Assembly: GCA_964425575.1 (NCBI GenBank)
Contig: CAYRMN010000001.1
Span: 1 to 64,000 of the forward strand
Direction: 5' to 3'
Length of the DNA stretch: 64,000 bases
From: CAYRMN01 sp964425575
GTDB taxonomy: Bacteria; Patescibacteriota; Patescibacteriia; 2-12-FULL-60-25
Each line of letters starts with the position of its first letter. Position 1 is the stretch's first letter. The notes beneath the pieces were generated by a model. The model had not been told where the DNA came from, searched no databases, and worked only from the letters and a program-made list of their open reading frames with translations. Position numbers and translations under genes: made by a program. This document shows positions 27,343-37,096 of the stretch, in pieces.

Positions 27343-28632
27343 ATGATCAAGCTATATCTTGAGCGATACTTGGCCGCCTGCGCACGTCGGGCAATTTTGC
27401 GTGAGAAGCCAAAGGTGCGAGTTGTGGTTGGTTCGGTGGGGAAAACCTCAACCAAAGAAGCGATTGGCGTCGCGCTGGGTGCTCATCTTCCGTTTTCAGA
27501 TATTCGTGTGTCTCCTAAAAATTATAACAATGAACTCGGCGTCCCTTTAGCCATTTTCAATCTCGACGCGCCTAAATCTTCCATCGTCGCCTGGATTCGA
27601 CTTATGCATCGAGCCACGCTTGTTGGTTTAGGGTTGCGAGGCATTGGAGCAAAGGTATTGGTATTGGAACTTGGGACAGACCATCCAGGGGATATCGAAT
27701 ATCTTACGAATATCGCCCCTCCAACGCTTGCGGTTGTGACGGCAATCGGTGCGGAGCATACAGAATTTTTTGGAAGTATCGATGCGGTCGCACGAGAAGA
27801 GCTGATTGTGGTTCAAAAACTACCAAAAACGGGTATTGCGATTTTAAATGCAGATGATCCTCGTGTAGTACAGGGAAGAGAACTTACATCGGCGACCGTA
27901 CTGACGTTTGGAGAGCATCAGAACGCAGACGTGCGCCTTTTGTCGGCTACGATCGTGATGGATACGCAGAATCCAGATGATTCGGGTTTAGATGTTGATA
28001 TCGTGGCGTTTGGGCTTCGTGCAACACTTCGATTAAAAGGAGTGTTTGGCCGATCTCAGGCATTAGCCGTTACCGCAGCGCTCGCCGTCATCGTTGCGCT
28101 TGATGTAGATTTTCATGAAGCCGTCGAACGACTTCGGGATTTTCAAGGAGCTCCAGGGCGTACACGTCTCATCGAGGGTATCAAGCATACAATGCTGTTG
28201 GATGACAGCTATAATGCCTCTCCGCTTGCTGTTCTTTCCGCATTGCGCGATCTCGCCGCATTCCCTCTTCAGCCTCCAGCGCGAAGATTCGCGGCATTAG
28301 GCGATATGCTTGAATTAGGCGCGCTTGCGCAGGAATCGCACGAAGAAATCGGACGAGCCGTAGCTGAACTTGGCATTGACGTTTTGGTGGTATGTGGTAA
28401 ACTCGCGCACGTTGTGGCTCGTGCAGCGCAGCAGGCAGGGATGCCTGAAGAGCGCATTGCGATGTTCCCAACCAGTGAGGATGTTGGCTTGTATATTCAG
28501 CACGAATGCAAGATGGGAGATGCAATTCTCATCAAAGGATCGCGCGGCGTACGGATGGAAAAAGTGACAAAAGAGTTAATGGCTCATCCGGAGCTAGCAG
28601 AAACATTGCTGGTTCATACAGATGCATTTTAG
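27343..28632 (+). CDS. murF: UDP-N-acetylmuramoyl-tripeptide--D-Ala-D-Ala ligase
   Basis: The 429-residue Mur ligase has the ATP loop GSVGKTSTKE, the central-domain segments SPKNYNNELGVP, LELGTDHPGDI and TAIGAEHTEFF, and the C-terminal domain start GRTRLIEG/LLDDSYNASP. The SPKNYNNE and DSYNA motifs are typical of MurF rather than MurE. It adds D-Ala-D-Ala to the muropeptide in the cytoplasm. It lies 13 bp after the FtsI-like gene. A tRNA-Glu follows 11 bp after its stop. Confidence 0.9.
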   Translation: MIKLYLERYLAACARRAILREKPKVRVVVGSVGKTSTKEAIGVALGAHLPFSDIRVSPKNYNNELGVPLAIFNLDAPKSSIVAWIRLMHRATLVGLGLRGIGAKVLVLELGTDHPGDIEYLTNIAPPTLAVVTAIGAEHTEFFGSIDAVAREELIVVQKLPKTGIAILNADDPRVVQGRELTSATVLTFGEHQNADVRLLSATIVMDTQNPDDSGLDVDIVAFGLRATLRLKGVFGRSQALAVTAALAVIVALDVDFHEAVERLRDFQGAPGRTRLIEGIKHTMLLDDSYNASPLAVLSALRDLAAFPLQPPARRFAALGDMLELGALAQESHEEIGRAVAELGIDVLVVCGKLAHVVARAAQQAGMPEERIAMFPTSEDVGLYIQHECKMGDAILIKGSRGVRMEKVTKELMAHPELAETLLVHTDAF

Positions 28633-28643
28633 AACGACATTAA

Positions 28644-28718
28644 GGCGCCATCGTCTATCGGCTAGGACACGTGGTTCTCATCCACGTAAGAGGGGTTCGA
28701 TTCCCCTTGGCGCTACCA
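28644..28718 (+). tRNA. tRNA-Glu (CTC)
   Basis: A full cloverleaf is visible: acceptor GGCGCCA/TGGCGCT (with one G-T pair), anticodon stem CGTGG/CCACG around loop TTCTCAT giving anticodon CTC, and T arm AGGGG-TTCGATT-CCCCT. The discriminator A is followed by an encoded CCA. Confidence 0.93.
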
Positions 28719-28721
28719 ACG

Positions 28722-28748
28722 AAAAAGAACCCAATCACGGGTTCTTTT
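28722..28748. terminator. Bidirectional terminator after tRNA-Glu
   Basis: The inverted repeat AAAAAGAACCC/GGGTTCTTTTT has A and T runs at the ends. It can stop tRNA transcription from the left and the reverse-strand gene from the right. It overlaps the last codons of that gene. Confidence 0.8.
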
Positions 28749-29628
28749 TCTGTTTCTGGTGAGCCATCCGGTATTCCATGAGTTTTCTCAGGGCGGGCTC
28801 TTGTATTACGGCGTGTGATGCTCCATATACGATAAACAGTTTTTTATATTGCTCTAGAAAGTCTTGAATCGCATCGACGATGTAACGATCACGGAATTCG
28901 CCCCAAGTAGCCGCAACTCTGTTCGTTTGACCGTAGGTTTTTCCTTCCCAGGGAACAGGATCGCACGCCTCTTGGTACAGTTGTGTCTTTGCAAGATCGA
29001 ATGGAGTATTGAATACGTCTTCGTGAATAGCACGAAAATGATCTAATGAAAAATCAAAGCTCTTCCAACCGAACTGAGTGGACATTCGTTGAAGGGAGGG
29101 GGAGATGTAGGTTTCAAAACCTGGCTTCGTTTGAGTCCGTGCGTATTGTGTTATAAGTGAAGCCATTTGCTGAGAAAAAATAGCCTCGCGTGATAAACTC
29201 TGTCTCTCTAGGTATTGTATCGCTGATGCATCATCAGGCTCAGGAGATAAGACCTCAATCCTGCGCTCCAGAGCGAGCTTCGCGGTAAAAAAGTTTTCCC
29301 CACTTTTCTTAATCGCTTCCTCATCTGACATCCCGGCTACACGCCTCATGCGCTCATCTAATGTCAACGTATTTATAGATTTCATGCCTTCAACGAGAAC
29401 AAGATCGGGTTTGTGAGCCTCTAACTGTTCTCGAATATGCTCGAAAGCTGGATTGTTTGGATCATTGGAATGCCCAGGACCAAAAAAGATAATTTCTTCA
29501 TCACCGGCTACAAGGCGATATTCATAGGGTCGGGGATGTTTGATTTTGGCATATTCCTGATAGGTCATCAACGCATCATGGAAACGTGGTTCAATATGAG
29601 GCTGATCAAATAGTGGGATTCTTTCCAT
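28735..29628 (-). CDS. Hypothetical protein, possibly TraB/TIKI-like
   Basis: The 297-residue soluble protein has two motifs reminiscent of the TraB/PrgY/GumN (TIKI) superfamily: an N-terminal GPGHSNDPNN with DLVLVEG, and a C-terminal YGASHAVIQEPALRKL. These proteins are candidate metalloproteases or hydrolases, but the match is weak and made by eye. The ATG at 29628 is eight bases after a TATCCT -10 with upstream TGC, again without a leader. The TTG at 29637 is a less likely start. It is isolated on the reverse strand. Confidence 0.55.
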   Translation of the reverse strand: MERIPLFDQPHIEPRFHDALMTYQEYAKIKHPRPYEYRLVAGDEEIIFFGPGHSNDPNNPAFEHIREQLEAHKPDLVLVEGMKSINTLTLDERMRRVAGMSDEEAIKKSGENFFTAKLALERRIEVLSPEPDDASAIQYLERQSLSREAIFSQQMASLITQYARTQTKPGFETYISPSLQRMSTQFGWKSFDFSLDHFRAIHEDVFNTPFDLAKTQLYQEACDPVPWEGKTYGQTNRVAATWGEFRDRYIVDAIQDFLEQYKKLFIVYGASHAVIQEPALRKLMEYRMAHQKQKKNP

Positions 29629-29799
29629 ATGACGCAAGGATAGCAGAAAAGAATGAGTAGATAACAGGAGATAGCGTAGATATCCATGTTGGATTCTGAT
29701 ATATTGAAGTAGTTTTCCGCCTTAGAAGCGATTTTTTTTCTAAAAGAATACGCTATGCCAATTTTTTCTAAAAGATTACTAACTCCCCATACTAAAACC

Positions 29800-30123
29800 A
29801 TGTCCAAGCCGATACTTCGGGAATGGATTGAGTTTGCTGTGTATGCTCTTTGCATTCCCATCTTGATAGCATTCACCGTTCGATGGTCTTCAACCCATTC
29901 AATAAGTGGCATGAGCCTTAGATATGGATTTTTCCCTTGGGTGTTTATTCTTTCACTTTTTAGTGTCGATCTTGTACTACGAGAGTGTCTTTCCCGATAC
30001 GCTGGTCGTTCATTTCTGGTATTCATGTGGAAGCATCGCGCTATACTTGCCCTTGTGATGTTTGTGTTGTTTTCCATTGTTGGGTTTTTCTTCATCAATA
30101 CAGTGGAGGAATGGTATCGATAG
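29800..30123 (+). CDS. Small membrane protein
   Basis: The 107-residue protein has three hydrophobic helices (about 12-30, 45-62 and 82-100). No known family. The ATG at 29800 is six bases after CATACT, which fits the leaderless pattern. An in-frame ATG at 29755 would add 15 residues. The T-rich stretch TTTTTTCTAAAAGA occurs twice upstream (29734-29747 and 29762-29775). It is followed by a Yip1-like gene. Confidence 0.5.
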   Translation: MSKPILREWIEFAVYALCIPILIAFTVRWSSTHSISGMSLRYGFFPWVFILSLFSVDLVLRECLSRYAGRSFLVFMWKHRAILALVMFVLFSIVGFFFINTVEEWYR

Positions 30124-30181
30124 AAGCGTTCATATTGCCTGTATTTGTTCTTTTACTCAATATTCATTACTGTAGTGCCAT

Positions 30182-30811
30182 ATGACCACCTCTGATATAT
30201 CAGCTTTTTTCTCCCGTTTGGTAAATCGCAGCGTGCTTCTTGTAACAGACCCATATGGGTTTTTTGAACAAGTGAAGGCAGAGCCGGGAATGGGGGAGGC
30301 ATTTCGTGTGTTTGCTATTCTATCGGGATTTAGCGCGATCATGGCGCTATTAATGAATCGAGTACTTCTTACACCAACGACGATCGAGTATTTCTTGAAA
30401 TCGACAGGTGTTTCGTTTCCATTTCAATTCCAATCCCCGAATTTTGCCGGTCAGTTTGTCCTATTAATTATCGGATACGCATTCGGACTCGGTCTTGTAT
30501 TTGTCGGAGCGGCGATTTTACATGCCTGGTCAAAAATCTGGGGTGGAAATGCAAGCTTCGCAGATAGTTTTCGGTTACATGTCTACCGTAAAATCCCTGT
30601 ATTTCTTGTCGGCTGGGTTCCAGTTATTGGCGGAGTCATAGGGATTTACGGCCTCATTCTTACTATCATTGGGGTTCAAAAAATACACGGCATTTCGCGC
30701 CGGCGCGCGATCATCATGTTCTTACTGCCGTATCTCTTCTTTTTTGTGCTCGCTCTTCTTGCGGTTGCGTTTGCTGGATATATCTTCATAAGAATGCAAC
30801 AGATGCATTAA
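30182..30811 (+). CDS. Yip1-domain membrane protein
   Basis: The 209-residue protein has a short cytoplasmic N-terminus with the Yip1-like phrase DPYGFFEQVKAEPG, then five hydrophobic helices, with GIYGLILTIIGVQKIHGISR in the last loop as in Yip1/YIF-type bacterial proteins. The role is unknown. It starts 58 bp after the preceding small membrane protein, and glmS follows 47 bp downstream with its own -10. Confidence 0.65.
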   Translation: MTTSDISAFFSRLVNRSVLLVTDPYGFFEQVKAEPGMGEAFRVFAILSGFSAIMALLMNRVLLTPTTIEYFLKSTGVSFPFQFQSPNFAGQFVLLIIGYAFGLGLVFVGAAILHAWSKIWGGNASFADSFRLHVYRKIPVFLVGWVPVIGGVIGIYGLILTIIGVQKIHGISRRRAIIMFLLPYLFFFVLALLAVAFAGYIFIRMQQMH

Positions 30812-30844
30812 AGTTTTTCTCTTTACTGCTCGCTGTTTGTGGTC

Positions 30845-30850
30845 TATGGT
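30845..30850 (+). promoter_or_regulatory. glmS -10 box
   Basis: TATGGT ends eight bases before the ATG at 30859, the same near-leaderless geometry seen at other genes here. No Shine-Dalgarno precedes the start and no glmS ribozyme is visible in the 47-bp gap. Confidence 0.4.
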
Positions 30851-30858
30851 TTTTATCT

Positions 30859-32754
30859 ATGTGTGGCATCATCGGCATTTTGTCAGCAAAACATGGTGAT
30901 ATCATCACGAATGTGGTTACAGGGCTTATAGATCTTGAGTATCGTGGCTACGATAGCGCAGGCCTCGCGATTCTTTCTCGTGACGGTATTAAAACCTATA
31001 AACGTCTTGGCGCACCTAGTCAGTATTTTTTTGCAGATGAGATAGTTCAGGAGCTTGATGTGGCAGATCAGACAATCCCCATTGCAATTGGCCATAATCG
31101 CTGGGCAACGCACGGAAAACCATCTCTGCAAAATGCACATCCGCACGTGGATTGCAGCGGAAAACTGGCCATTGTTCATAATGGAACGATCTTAAATTAC
31201 GCAATCTTAAAAGAGAGGCTCCAGTCTGTTGGTCATATTTTTTTGTCAGAAACAGACACAGAGGTTATTGCACATTTGATTGAAGAGGAGCTGAAGACGG
31301 CAAAAACTATGGAAGAAGCGCTTCGAGCCTCGGTTCGACAGCTGGAAGGGAGCTTTGGATTGGTTGTAATGGATGCATCTCAACCGACTGTATTGTATGC
31401 TGCCAAGAACGGCAGTCCGATCATGATTGGGTTGGCAACGGATGAATTCATTGTTGCGTCGAGTCCAAATGCCATCATGCGTCATACGGATGCATTTATT
31501 TCGCTTCAGGATGGTGAGTTGGCCGTGTTGCGCATTTTGGATCAAGGAGAGCTTCATTACCGTATTGCTTCTTGGAAGGACCCTCAGGATCGCGAGATTC
31601 AAAAGAAAATCAATCGCGTCGATGGAATCTCTCAAGAAGATCTATCAAAGGGGGATTATGAGACCTTTATGCTCAAAGAGATATTTGAGCAGCCTCAGGT
31701 TTTATCCATGACCATATTGGGACGCTACGATAAAAACACTGGCACGGCCGTCTTGGGCGGTTTAATTGATCAGCAGGCTACACTACAGCGCTTACGACAT
31801 CTGTATACGATTGGATGCGGAACAGCTCATAATGCCGCATGTGTCGGACGAGAAATTATTGAGCAATTAACGAATATTCATGTCAGTAACGAAATCGCAT
31901 CTGAATTCCGTTATCGACGTCTACATGCAGATCCTGAGCACACGGTTATGCTGGCGATTAGTCAATCGGGTGAAACCGCAGACACGATTGAGTCCGTCAA
32001 AGAAGCAAAGCGTAAAGGGTATTCTACCTTTGGGATTGTGAATGTAGTTGGGAGCGCGATTGCTGAAGAGACGAGCGCTGGTATATATACTCGCGCTGGG
32101 GCAGAGATCGGCGTTGCTTCAACCAAAGCGTTTAGTAGTCAGGTAATGGTTTTTTATCTCCTAGGCCTCTTGCTTGCTCGCATGCAACAGATGACACTTC
32201 AGGAAGGCAGAGAGTTTCTTGAACAGCTGGAGCGTATTCCGAACTGTGTAGAGCAAACATTGACCCTTCGCGCTAGCGTTGAGGCGATTGCAGCTCGCGT
32301 AAAAGAGATTCGGACCATTCATTTTCTTGGCCGTGGTATTCATCTCCCTATTGCACATGAAGCGGCGCTGAAATTTAAGGAACTGACCTACATGGAGACT
32401 GGTAGCTATCCGCTTGGAGAGCTCAAACATGGTCCAATTGCTGTGATTGATGAGCATTGCCTTTCCGTCTGTATTCTTCCTAAGGATCAGCTATTTGATA
32501 TTGGCAAGAATTCGATCGAACAAATCAAAGCGAAGTGTGGAAAAATTCTTTTGATTACGGATGAATCAGCTCAGAATGAATCGATCCTTAAAAAAGTTGA
32601 TGAAGTCCTATTTATCCCTCATCTTGATAACCCACTCTTTTATCCATTGGTAGAGATTGTTCCACTTCAGCTTTTCGCCTACGCCTTCGCCACCCAGTCA
32701 GGCAAGAATGTTGATAAGCCCAGAAATTTGGCAAAGTCTGTGACGGTGGAATAG
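30859..32754 (+). CDS. glmS: Glucosamine-fructose-6-phosphate aminotransferase
   Basis: The 631-residue protein has the N-terminal glutaminase with nucleophile Cys2 (MCGIIGILS), GHNRWATHGKPS and the HPHVDCSGKLAIVHNG segment. Two SIS sugar-isomerase domains follow (IGCGTAHNAA, SQSGETADT, GRGIHLPIAHEAALKFKE, GELKHGPIAVI), with the C-terminal PRNLAKSVTVE. It makes glucosamine-6-phosphate, the entry point to UDP-GlcNAc and peptidoglycan. Slightly longer than E. coli GlmS (609). It ends before a palindromic repeat at 32763. Confidence 0.95.
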   Translation: MCGIIGILSAKHGDIITNVVTGLIDLEYRGYDSAGLAILSRDGIKTYKRLGAPSQYFFADEIVQELDVADQTIPIAIGHNRWATHGKPSLQNAHPHVDCSGKLAIVHNGTILNYAILKERLQSVGHIFLSETDTEVIAHLIEEELKTAKTMEEALRASVRQLEGSFGLVVMDASQPTVLYAAKNGSPIMIGLATDEFIVASSPNAIMRHTDAFISLQDGELAVLRILDQGELHYRIASWKDPQDREIQKKINRVDGISQEDLSKGDYETFMLKEIFEQPQVLSMTILGRYDKNTGTAVLGGLIDQQATLQRLRHLYTIGCGTAHNAACVGREIIEQLTNIHVSNEIASEFRYRRLHADPEHTVMLAISQSGETADTIESVKEAKRKGYSTFGIVNVVGSAIAEETSAGIYTRAGAEIGVASTKAFSSQVMVFYLLGLLLARMQQMTLQEGREFLEQLERIPNCVEQTLTLRASVEAIAARVKEIRTIHFLGRGIHLPIAHEAALKFKELTYMETGSYPLGELKHGPIAVIDEHCLSVCILPKDQLFDIGKNSIEQIKAKCGKILLITDESAQNESILKKVDEVLFIPHLDNPLFYPLVEIVPLQLFAYAFATQSGKNVDKPRNLAKSVTVE

Positions 32755-32762
32755 GCTTTTTC

Positions 32763-32857
32763 GTCGTCCCGAGCAAAACGAAGTGATGTCGAGGGACCTA
32801 TAAAGAAAATTTTTATTATAGGTCCTTCAACTTCGCATACGCTTCGTTCAGGACGAC
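32763..32857. repeat. 95-bp palindromic repeat, copy 2
   Basis: This is the reverse complement of the element at 13684-13779 with about 90 percent identity, again between convergent genes (glmS and mgtA). The arm pair GGACCTATAA/TTATAGGTCC replaces GGATCTATAA/TTATAGATCC of copy 1, so pairing is kept by compensatory change. It probably acts as a bidirectional terminator or a REP/MITE-like element. Confidence 0.75.
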
Positions 32858-32871
32858 GGAAAGGGCTTCAA

Positions 32872-35434
32872 TTACACCGTCTGAAAATACTGGTTGTAGA
32901 TTTTTTTACCGATTTCGGTGACGATCATATATCCAACCACAACCCCCAAGATAGGGAATAGGAGCTTGAGCGAAAGAGGAGAGAAGCCAAAATACCGACC
33001 AACGGTTGAGGACTGAGCAATAGCAACACCGACCGCAAGCGATGCAAATGAGGCGATGAATAAAGGTTTGCTTGGAAGATTCTTAAGGCGTAGCCGTCCC
33101 CGTACTCGAAGTAAAAAGATGACGGCGATTTCGGTACATAGAGATTCAATAAACCAGCCGGTTCGAAAAACGACAATATCGCCATGCGTCATAAAGAGAA
33201 GAATAGCGAAGGTGGCATAGTCTGCGAGGCTCGATATGATGCCAAAAAAATACATGGAGTTGGAGATTGCGCGAATATTCCAATGATGAGGTCGTTTGAG
33301 CTGTTCATCTTCGACGTGGTCTGTTGGAATAGCGAGCATTGGGATATCGCTAATCAGGTTGAGAAAGAGAATTTGCGAAGGGAGGAGGGGAATGAAGGGT
33401 AGGAGAACTGCTGCTCCAGCGACACTTAGCATATTGCCGAAGTTTGAACTGATCGTGGCATAAAGATAGGTCATGGTTCGGGCAAAGGTTTTACGCCCTT
33501 CGATAATCCCATCATTCACAACCTCCAAGCCGCGTTGGAGCAAAATCACATCAGCTGCTTCTCGCGCGACGTCTGTCGCTTCTTCAAAAGAAATACCAAC
33601 ATCTGCCTGTCGTAGCGCTGGAGCGTCGTTAATCCCATCGCCCATAAAACCAACGGTCAGGGAGTTTTTCTTTAACGCTTGAATGATGCGAAATTTATGC
33701 TCCGGTGTAATACGGGCGAAAATATTCACCCGCATGACCTGATGTGCGAGTTCATCATCACTCAGTTTCTCAACCGCATCCCCTGTGAGAATACCTTGAA
33801 GTGGAAAGTGAAGCTTTTGTGCCACATAGGTTGTCACGCGCTCGTTATCGCCGGTCAAAATCACAAGACGAACACCGAGTTTGACCATGCGCTCAATTGA
33901 AATTGCAGCGGTCGCTTTTGGAGCATCACTCGCGACGATAAAGCCAATAAATTCGAGATTTCGTTCATCTTGAGTGTTATATGCTTTTTTTATGGCAGTG
34001 GGAGAAACCGCAACCGCTAACAGTCGCGCTCCTTGATCGTGATAGTGATCAGCCAGCGTCAGGAAACGCGTTCGCTCCTCGTCGGAAAGAGGCGCACTTT
34101 GTTTATCCGGCAGGCGAAAAGAAGTACAGACTGCGAGAACTTCATTGACGGCTCCTTTACAAATAAGTGTTCGTTCTTGCTTTGATTCAACCACGCACGA
34201 CATCCGTCGTCTGGCGAAGTCAAAAGCGATGGTATCGACGCAAGCAGCGTTCGGAAGCGCGAAGGGGAGATGCTCATGGGCCCCAATCTCAGCAATAGCA
34301 GCATCGATTGGATTACGAGATCTGTCGTTCGTCGTTGAGATACAATGGAGCGCATACGATAACGGCAGTATAGAAGATTGGCCTGTAGAATCGATTCCCT
34401 CTCGAATACGTAGCGTCCCCACCGTAAGCGTGCCTGTTTTATCCGTACACATCACATCAACATTCCCCAAGTCTTCAATGGCAATGAGACGTTTTACCAG
34501 AACGTGCTTTTTACTCATGACCAGTGCGCCATTTGAAAGATTGATGGTAACAATCAGCGGTAGGAGCTCGGGCGAAATGCCAATGGCAAGTGCCAAGCTG
34601 AAAATCAGGGTATCAATCCAGCCATTCTTTTGGAACAAAAGGACACANNNNNNNNNNAAGCGTGATCTTTAAGAGAAAGTTCCCAAAGGCACGAACTCCC
34701 TTTTGAAATTCTGTTTCTTCCTGCTCGCTCGTGAGCGATGAAGCGATCCGTCCCATTTCGGTGTGAGCACCGGTGGCGATTACAATTCCCGTACATGCTC
34801 CTTCAATGACTGGAGTACCGGAGAAGATAATATTTGAGCGTTCTTGTACTAATGCGTTTTGATTAGTCACGATAGCGGTGGATTTTGGCACGGGCAGTGA
34901 CTCTCCAGTCAGATTGGATTCATCAACCTCCAGATCGTTGGTTTCAAGAAGACGGAGATCGGCCGGAGTAATATTTCCAGCTTCAAGAAAAACGATATCT
35001 CCCATCACGAGCTGCTCGGCTTCGAGGTCTTGCCTTTTCCCATCTCGAAGAACAAGACAGCGCTGACTCAGACGACGCTGGAGCTGTTCGATCACTCGTT
35101 CGCTGCGATTTTCCTGAATAAATGCCAGGAGTGCTCCAAGCAGGGTAACGGCGATAATAATAATCGTCGATGTTATTTCACCTAAAAAACCCGAGACAAT
35201 GCTCGCTCCAACAAGAATACCTACTAATGGGCTCGTAAATTGACGTACGAGAATGTTCCACGGTGAACGGGCGTGTTGAGTTTGCAAACTATTTTTTCCA
35301 GTCCGTTGAAGAAGGCGTTCAGCCTGTGCTGAGGTTAATCCATTGGTCGCGCTTTGTAGTTTTTGTAAGATTTCCTCACTTGAAAGCGTCCACCAGGCAT
35401 CGGGCGAAGGGGATCGGGTATGTTCTGAGGACAT
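32872..35434 (-). CDS. mgtA: Magnesium-translocating P-type ATPase, interrupted by sequence gap
   Basis: The N-terminal half includes the actuator motif TGES (NLTGESLPVPK). The C-terminal half has GISPELLPLIV, the phosphorylation site CTDKTGTLT, GDGINDAPALRQAD and six C-terminal hydrophobic helices. This matches MgtA/MgtB, which import Mg2+ using ATP. Ten Ns at 34648-34657 sit between KITL and LFQKNGWIDTL. Related proteins have about a dozen residues here, so the true gap is probably longer than ten bases and the frame break is artificial. The start at 35434 is four bases after the glycosyltransferase stop, in a three-gene reverse operon. Confidence 0.9.
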
Positions 35435-35438
35435 AGAA

Positions 35439-36764
35439 TCAAACAATGAGCGGAAGTTTTTCTTGAGTGGTGTCGCGATGGAGCAATGTATCTTCAATCC
35501 GATACGCACCATGCGTTGGTGCCTCGAGGTATCCGTTCCAAGCCATGCGTGCTAAGCCTCCGCTGTTGATCCAATCAAATAACCATTCATGCACATACCG
35601 TGGATCTCCTTGGGCAATTCCACCGCCAACAGATTCTAACCATGTGCGGTTAAATTGCTCTTGAGAACCGATGGGGGGAGCCATGATGATTGGAATTCCA
35701 AGTCCGGTATAAAATGATAGCTCACTTGGTTTTGTCCAAAGGATATCTGTTGTTCGAAGAAGTTGTGTAAATTCTTTGAAATACTCTTCACGATGGGGCC
35801 AATACTCAATTTTGAGAAACGGGTTTCGAGATAAGCCTAATCGATGAGCGTATTTTTGAAATTGTTGAGCGATGGACTGGTTGATACCCGCAACAATTCT
35901 GAGTGTGATGTTCTGAGCCTGTATTGCCTCTTTTAGACTTTTCATAATATCGAGAGCGAGTTCGTGCTGCGCTCCCGCCCCACCAACCGCAAATGTGAGT
36001 GTGAGCGGATGTGTTGTCTGAGAAGATTCAATGGTATTTCCCAAGCGCATCTCAAGCGTTTTGAGGTAATGAGTAATGAAAATACGCTTTGGATCAAGAT
36101 TGTGTAGACGCGTTTTCAGATCGCGGATAATTGTCGCATCATGCTGACCCATTAATTCTTTTGGAAGCGGAAAACCAGTGAAGAAAATATTTTCTTTGCG
36201 AACTCCGTATAATTGCAGCCTCTCAGCGACACGACCATTTGGAGCAAAATAGCGAATACGGCTTTTTTTCGGGTCACGGGCAACCCATGCTCGACTAATA
36301 TCTGCGTCGCAAATAACGCAATAAATATCTTCTGGATAGTTATAGATCTCAGCGGCAAACGCAGGGAGAAAAAAAGTGCATACCAGTGGAAACGGTTTCT
36401 TTGCCAAGGTTTGAATCAGGTGTTTGCCGAGTCCAAGCGTTTCGATGGAATAATAGGTCTGTTTGAGTTGTAGGCTCGGTGCGGATAGGTCTCGGCGAGG
36501 ATAAAAAGGCGCAATACGTTGAAAGCGATCTAGAAATTGAAACACCAGTGGGCCGATAAAAGGAAGCTGTTGAAAACGCGAAACTTGCTCGTAGATGTGG
36601 CGACTCTTTTCCCATAATCTCGTATCACGCTCAGGAATACCATCGTACGCATTGGCATGAATAATGCCTCCTTTGGCGAGGTGCTTGATCCCATAGGCTG
36701 CGCGTTCATGTCCGTACCCCATGTTCACGGCTACGACATAGGCGGTCGGAAAAGAGCGAGGCAT
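35439..36764 (-). CDS. GT-B glycosyltransferase-like protein
   Basis: The 441-residue protein has an N-terminal Rossmann-like start with GYGHERAAYGIKHL (similar to the GHxxAA motif of MurG and monogalactosyldiacylglycerol synthases) and a C-terminal donor-site-like region (VGGAGAQHELA, WTKPSELSFYTGLGIPIIMAPPIGSQEQFN). This suggests a sugar transferase to lipid or surface polymer. No membrane helix is obvious. It lies two bases after the small membrane protein gene and just before mgtA, so the three are probably one transcript. Donor and acceptor unknown. Confidence 0.65.
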   Translation of the reverse strand: MPRSFPTAYVVAVNMGYGHERAAYGIKHLAKGGIIHANAYDGIPERDTRLWEKSRHIYEQVSRFQQLPFIGPLVFQFLDRFQRIAPFYPRRDLSAPSLQLKQTYYSIETLGLGKHLIQTLAKKPFPLVCTFFLPAFAAEIYNYPEDIYCVICDADISRAWVARDPKKSRIRYFAPNGRVAERLQLYGVRKENIFFTGFPLPKELMGQHDATIIRDLKTRLHNLDPKRIFITHYLKTLEMRLGNTIESSQTTHPLTLTFAVGGAGAQHELALDIMKSLKEAIQAQNITLRIVAGINQSIAQQFQKYAHRLGLSRNPFLKIEYWPHREEYFKEFTQLLRTTDILWTKPSELSFYTGLGIPIIMAPPIGSQEQFNRTWLESVGGGIAQGDPRYVHEWLFDWINSGGLARMAWNGYLEAPTHGAYRIEDTLLHRDTTQEKLPLIV

Positions 36765-36766
36765 AC

Positions 36767-37045
36767 TTATTGGGATACAGTATCGGTCACTTCCGTCGTT
36801 GTCTCAGGTATTGATCCTTGCGTTGGGGCGGGTGAGAGCGTCAGATGGCCACTCAAATAGATCGCTACACCGACATATACGAGAATAAAGAGACCAACCA
36901 CCCACAGAAATGACATGTCAAAATCAATGATGGCGGGCAACAGAAAAAAAATAATGGTTGCAATCGCAAGGATAATGAGAGAGATAATGACTGGCCAAAG
37001 AGACATAGGGTCTAAATCGATGTCACTATACGTGAAAAAATTCAT
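36767..37045 (-). CDS. Small two-helix membrane protein
   Basis: The 92-residue protein has two hydrophobic helices (about 14-35 and 42-64) and a Thr/Pro-rich tail. The ATG at 37045 is chosen because the longer frame to 37264 would run under the divergent gene at 37097. It starts the reverse operon with the glycosyltransferase and mgtA. No family recognised. Confidence 0.5.
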   Translation of the reverse strand: MNFFTYSDIDLDPMSLWPVIISLIILAIATIIFFLLPAIIDFDMSFLWVVGLFILVYVGVAIYLSGHLTLSPAPTQGSIPETTTEVTDTVSQ

Positions 37046-37096
37046 GTGGGCAAGCCGACTAGCTAAAATCTCACTCGTCACGTAGGCTGTGGTCGT

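Noticed and set aside
29568..30098. Minus-strand 176-residue frame
   Set aside because: It overlaps the plus-strand membrane protein and the start of another gene, and has a shadow-like composition.
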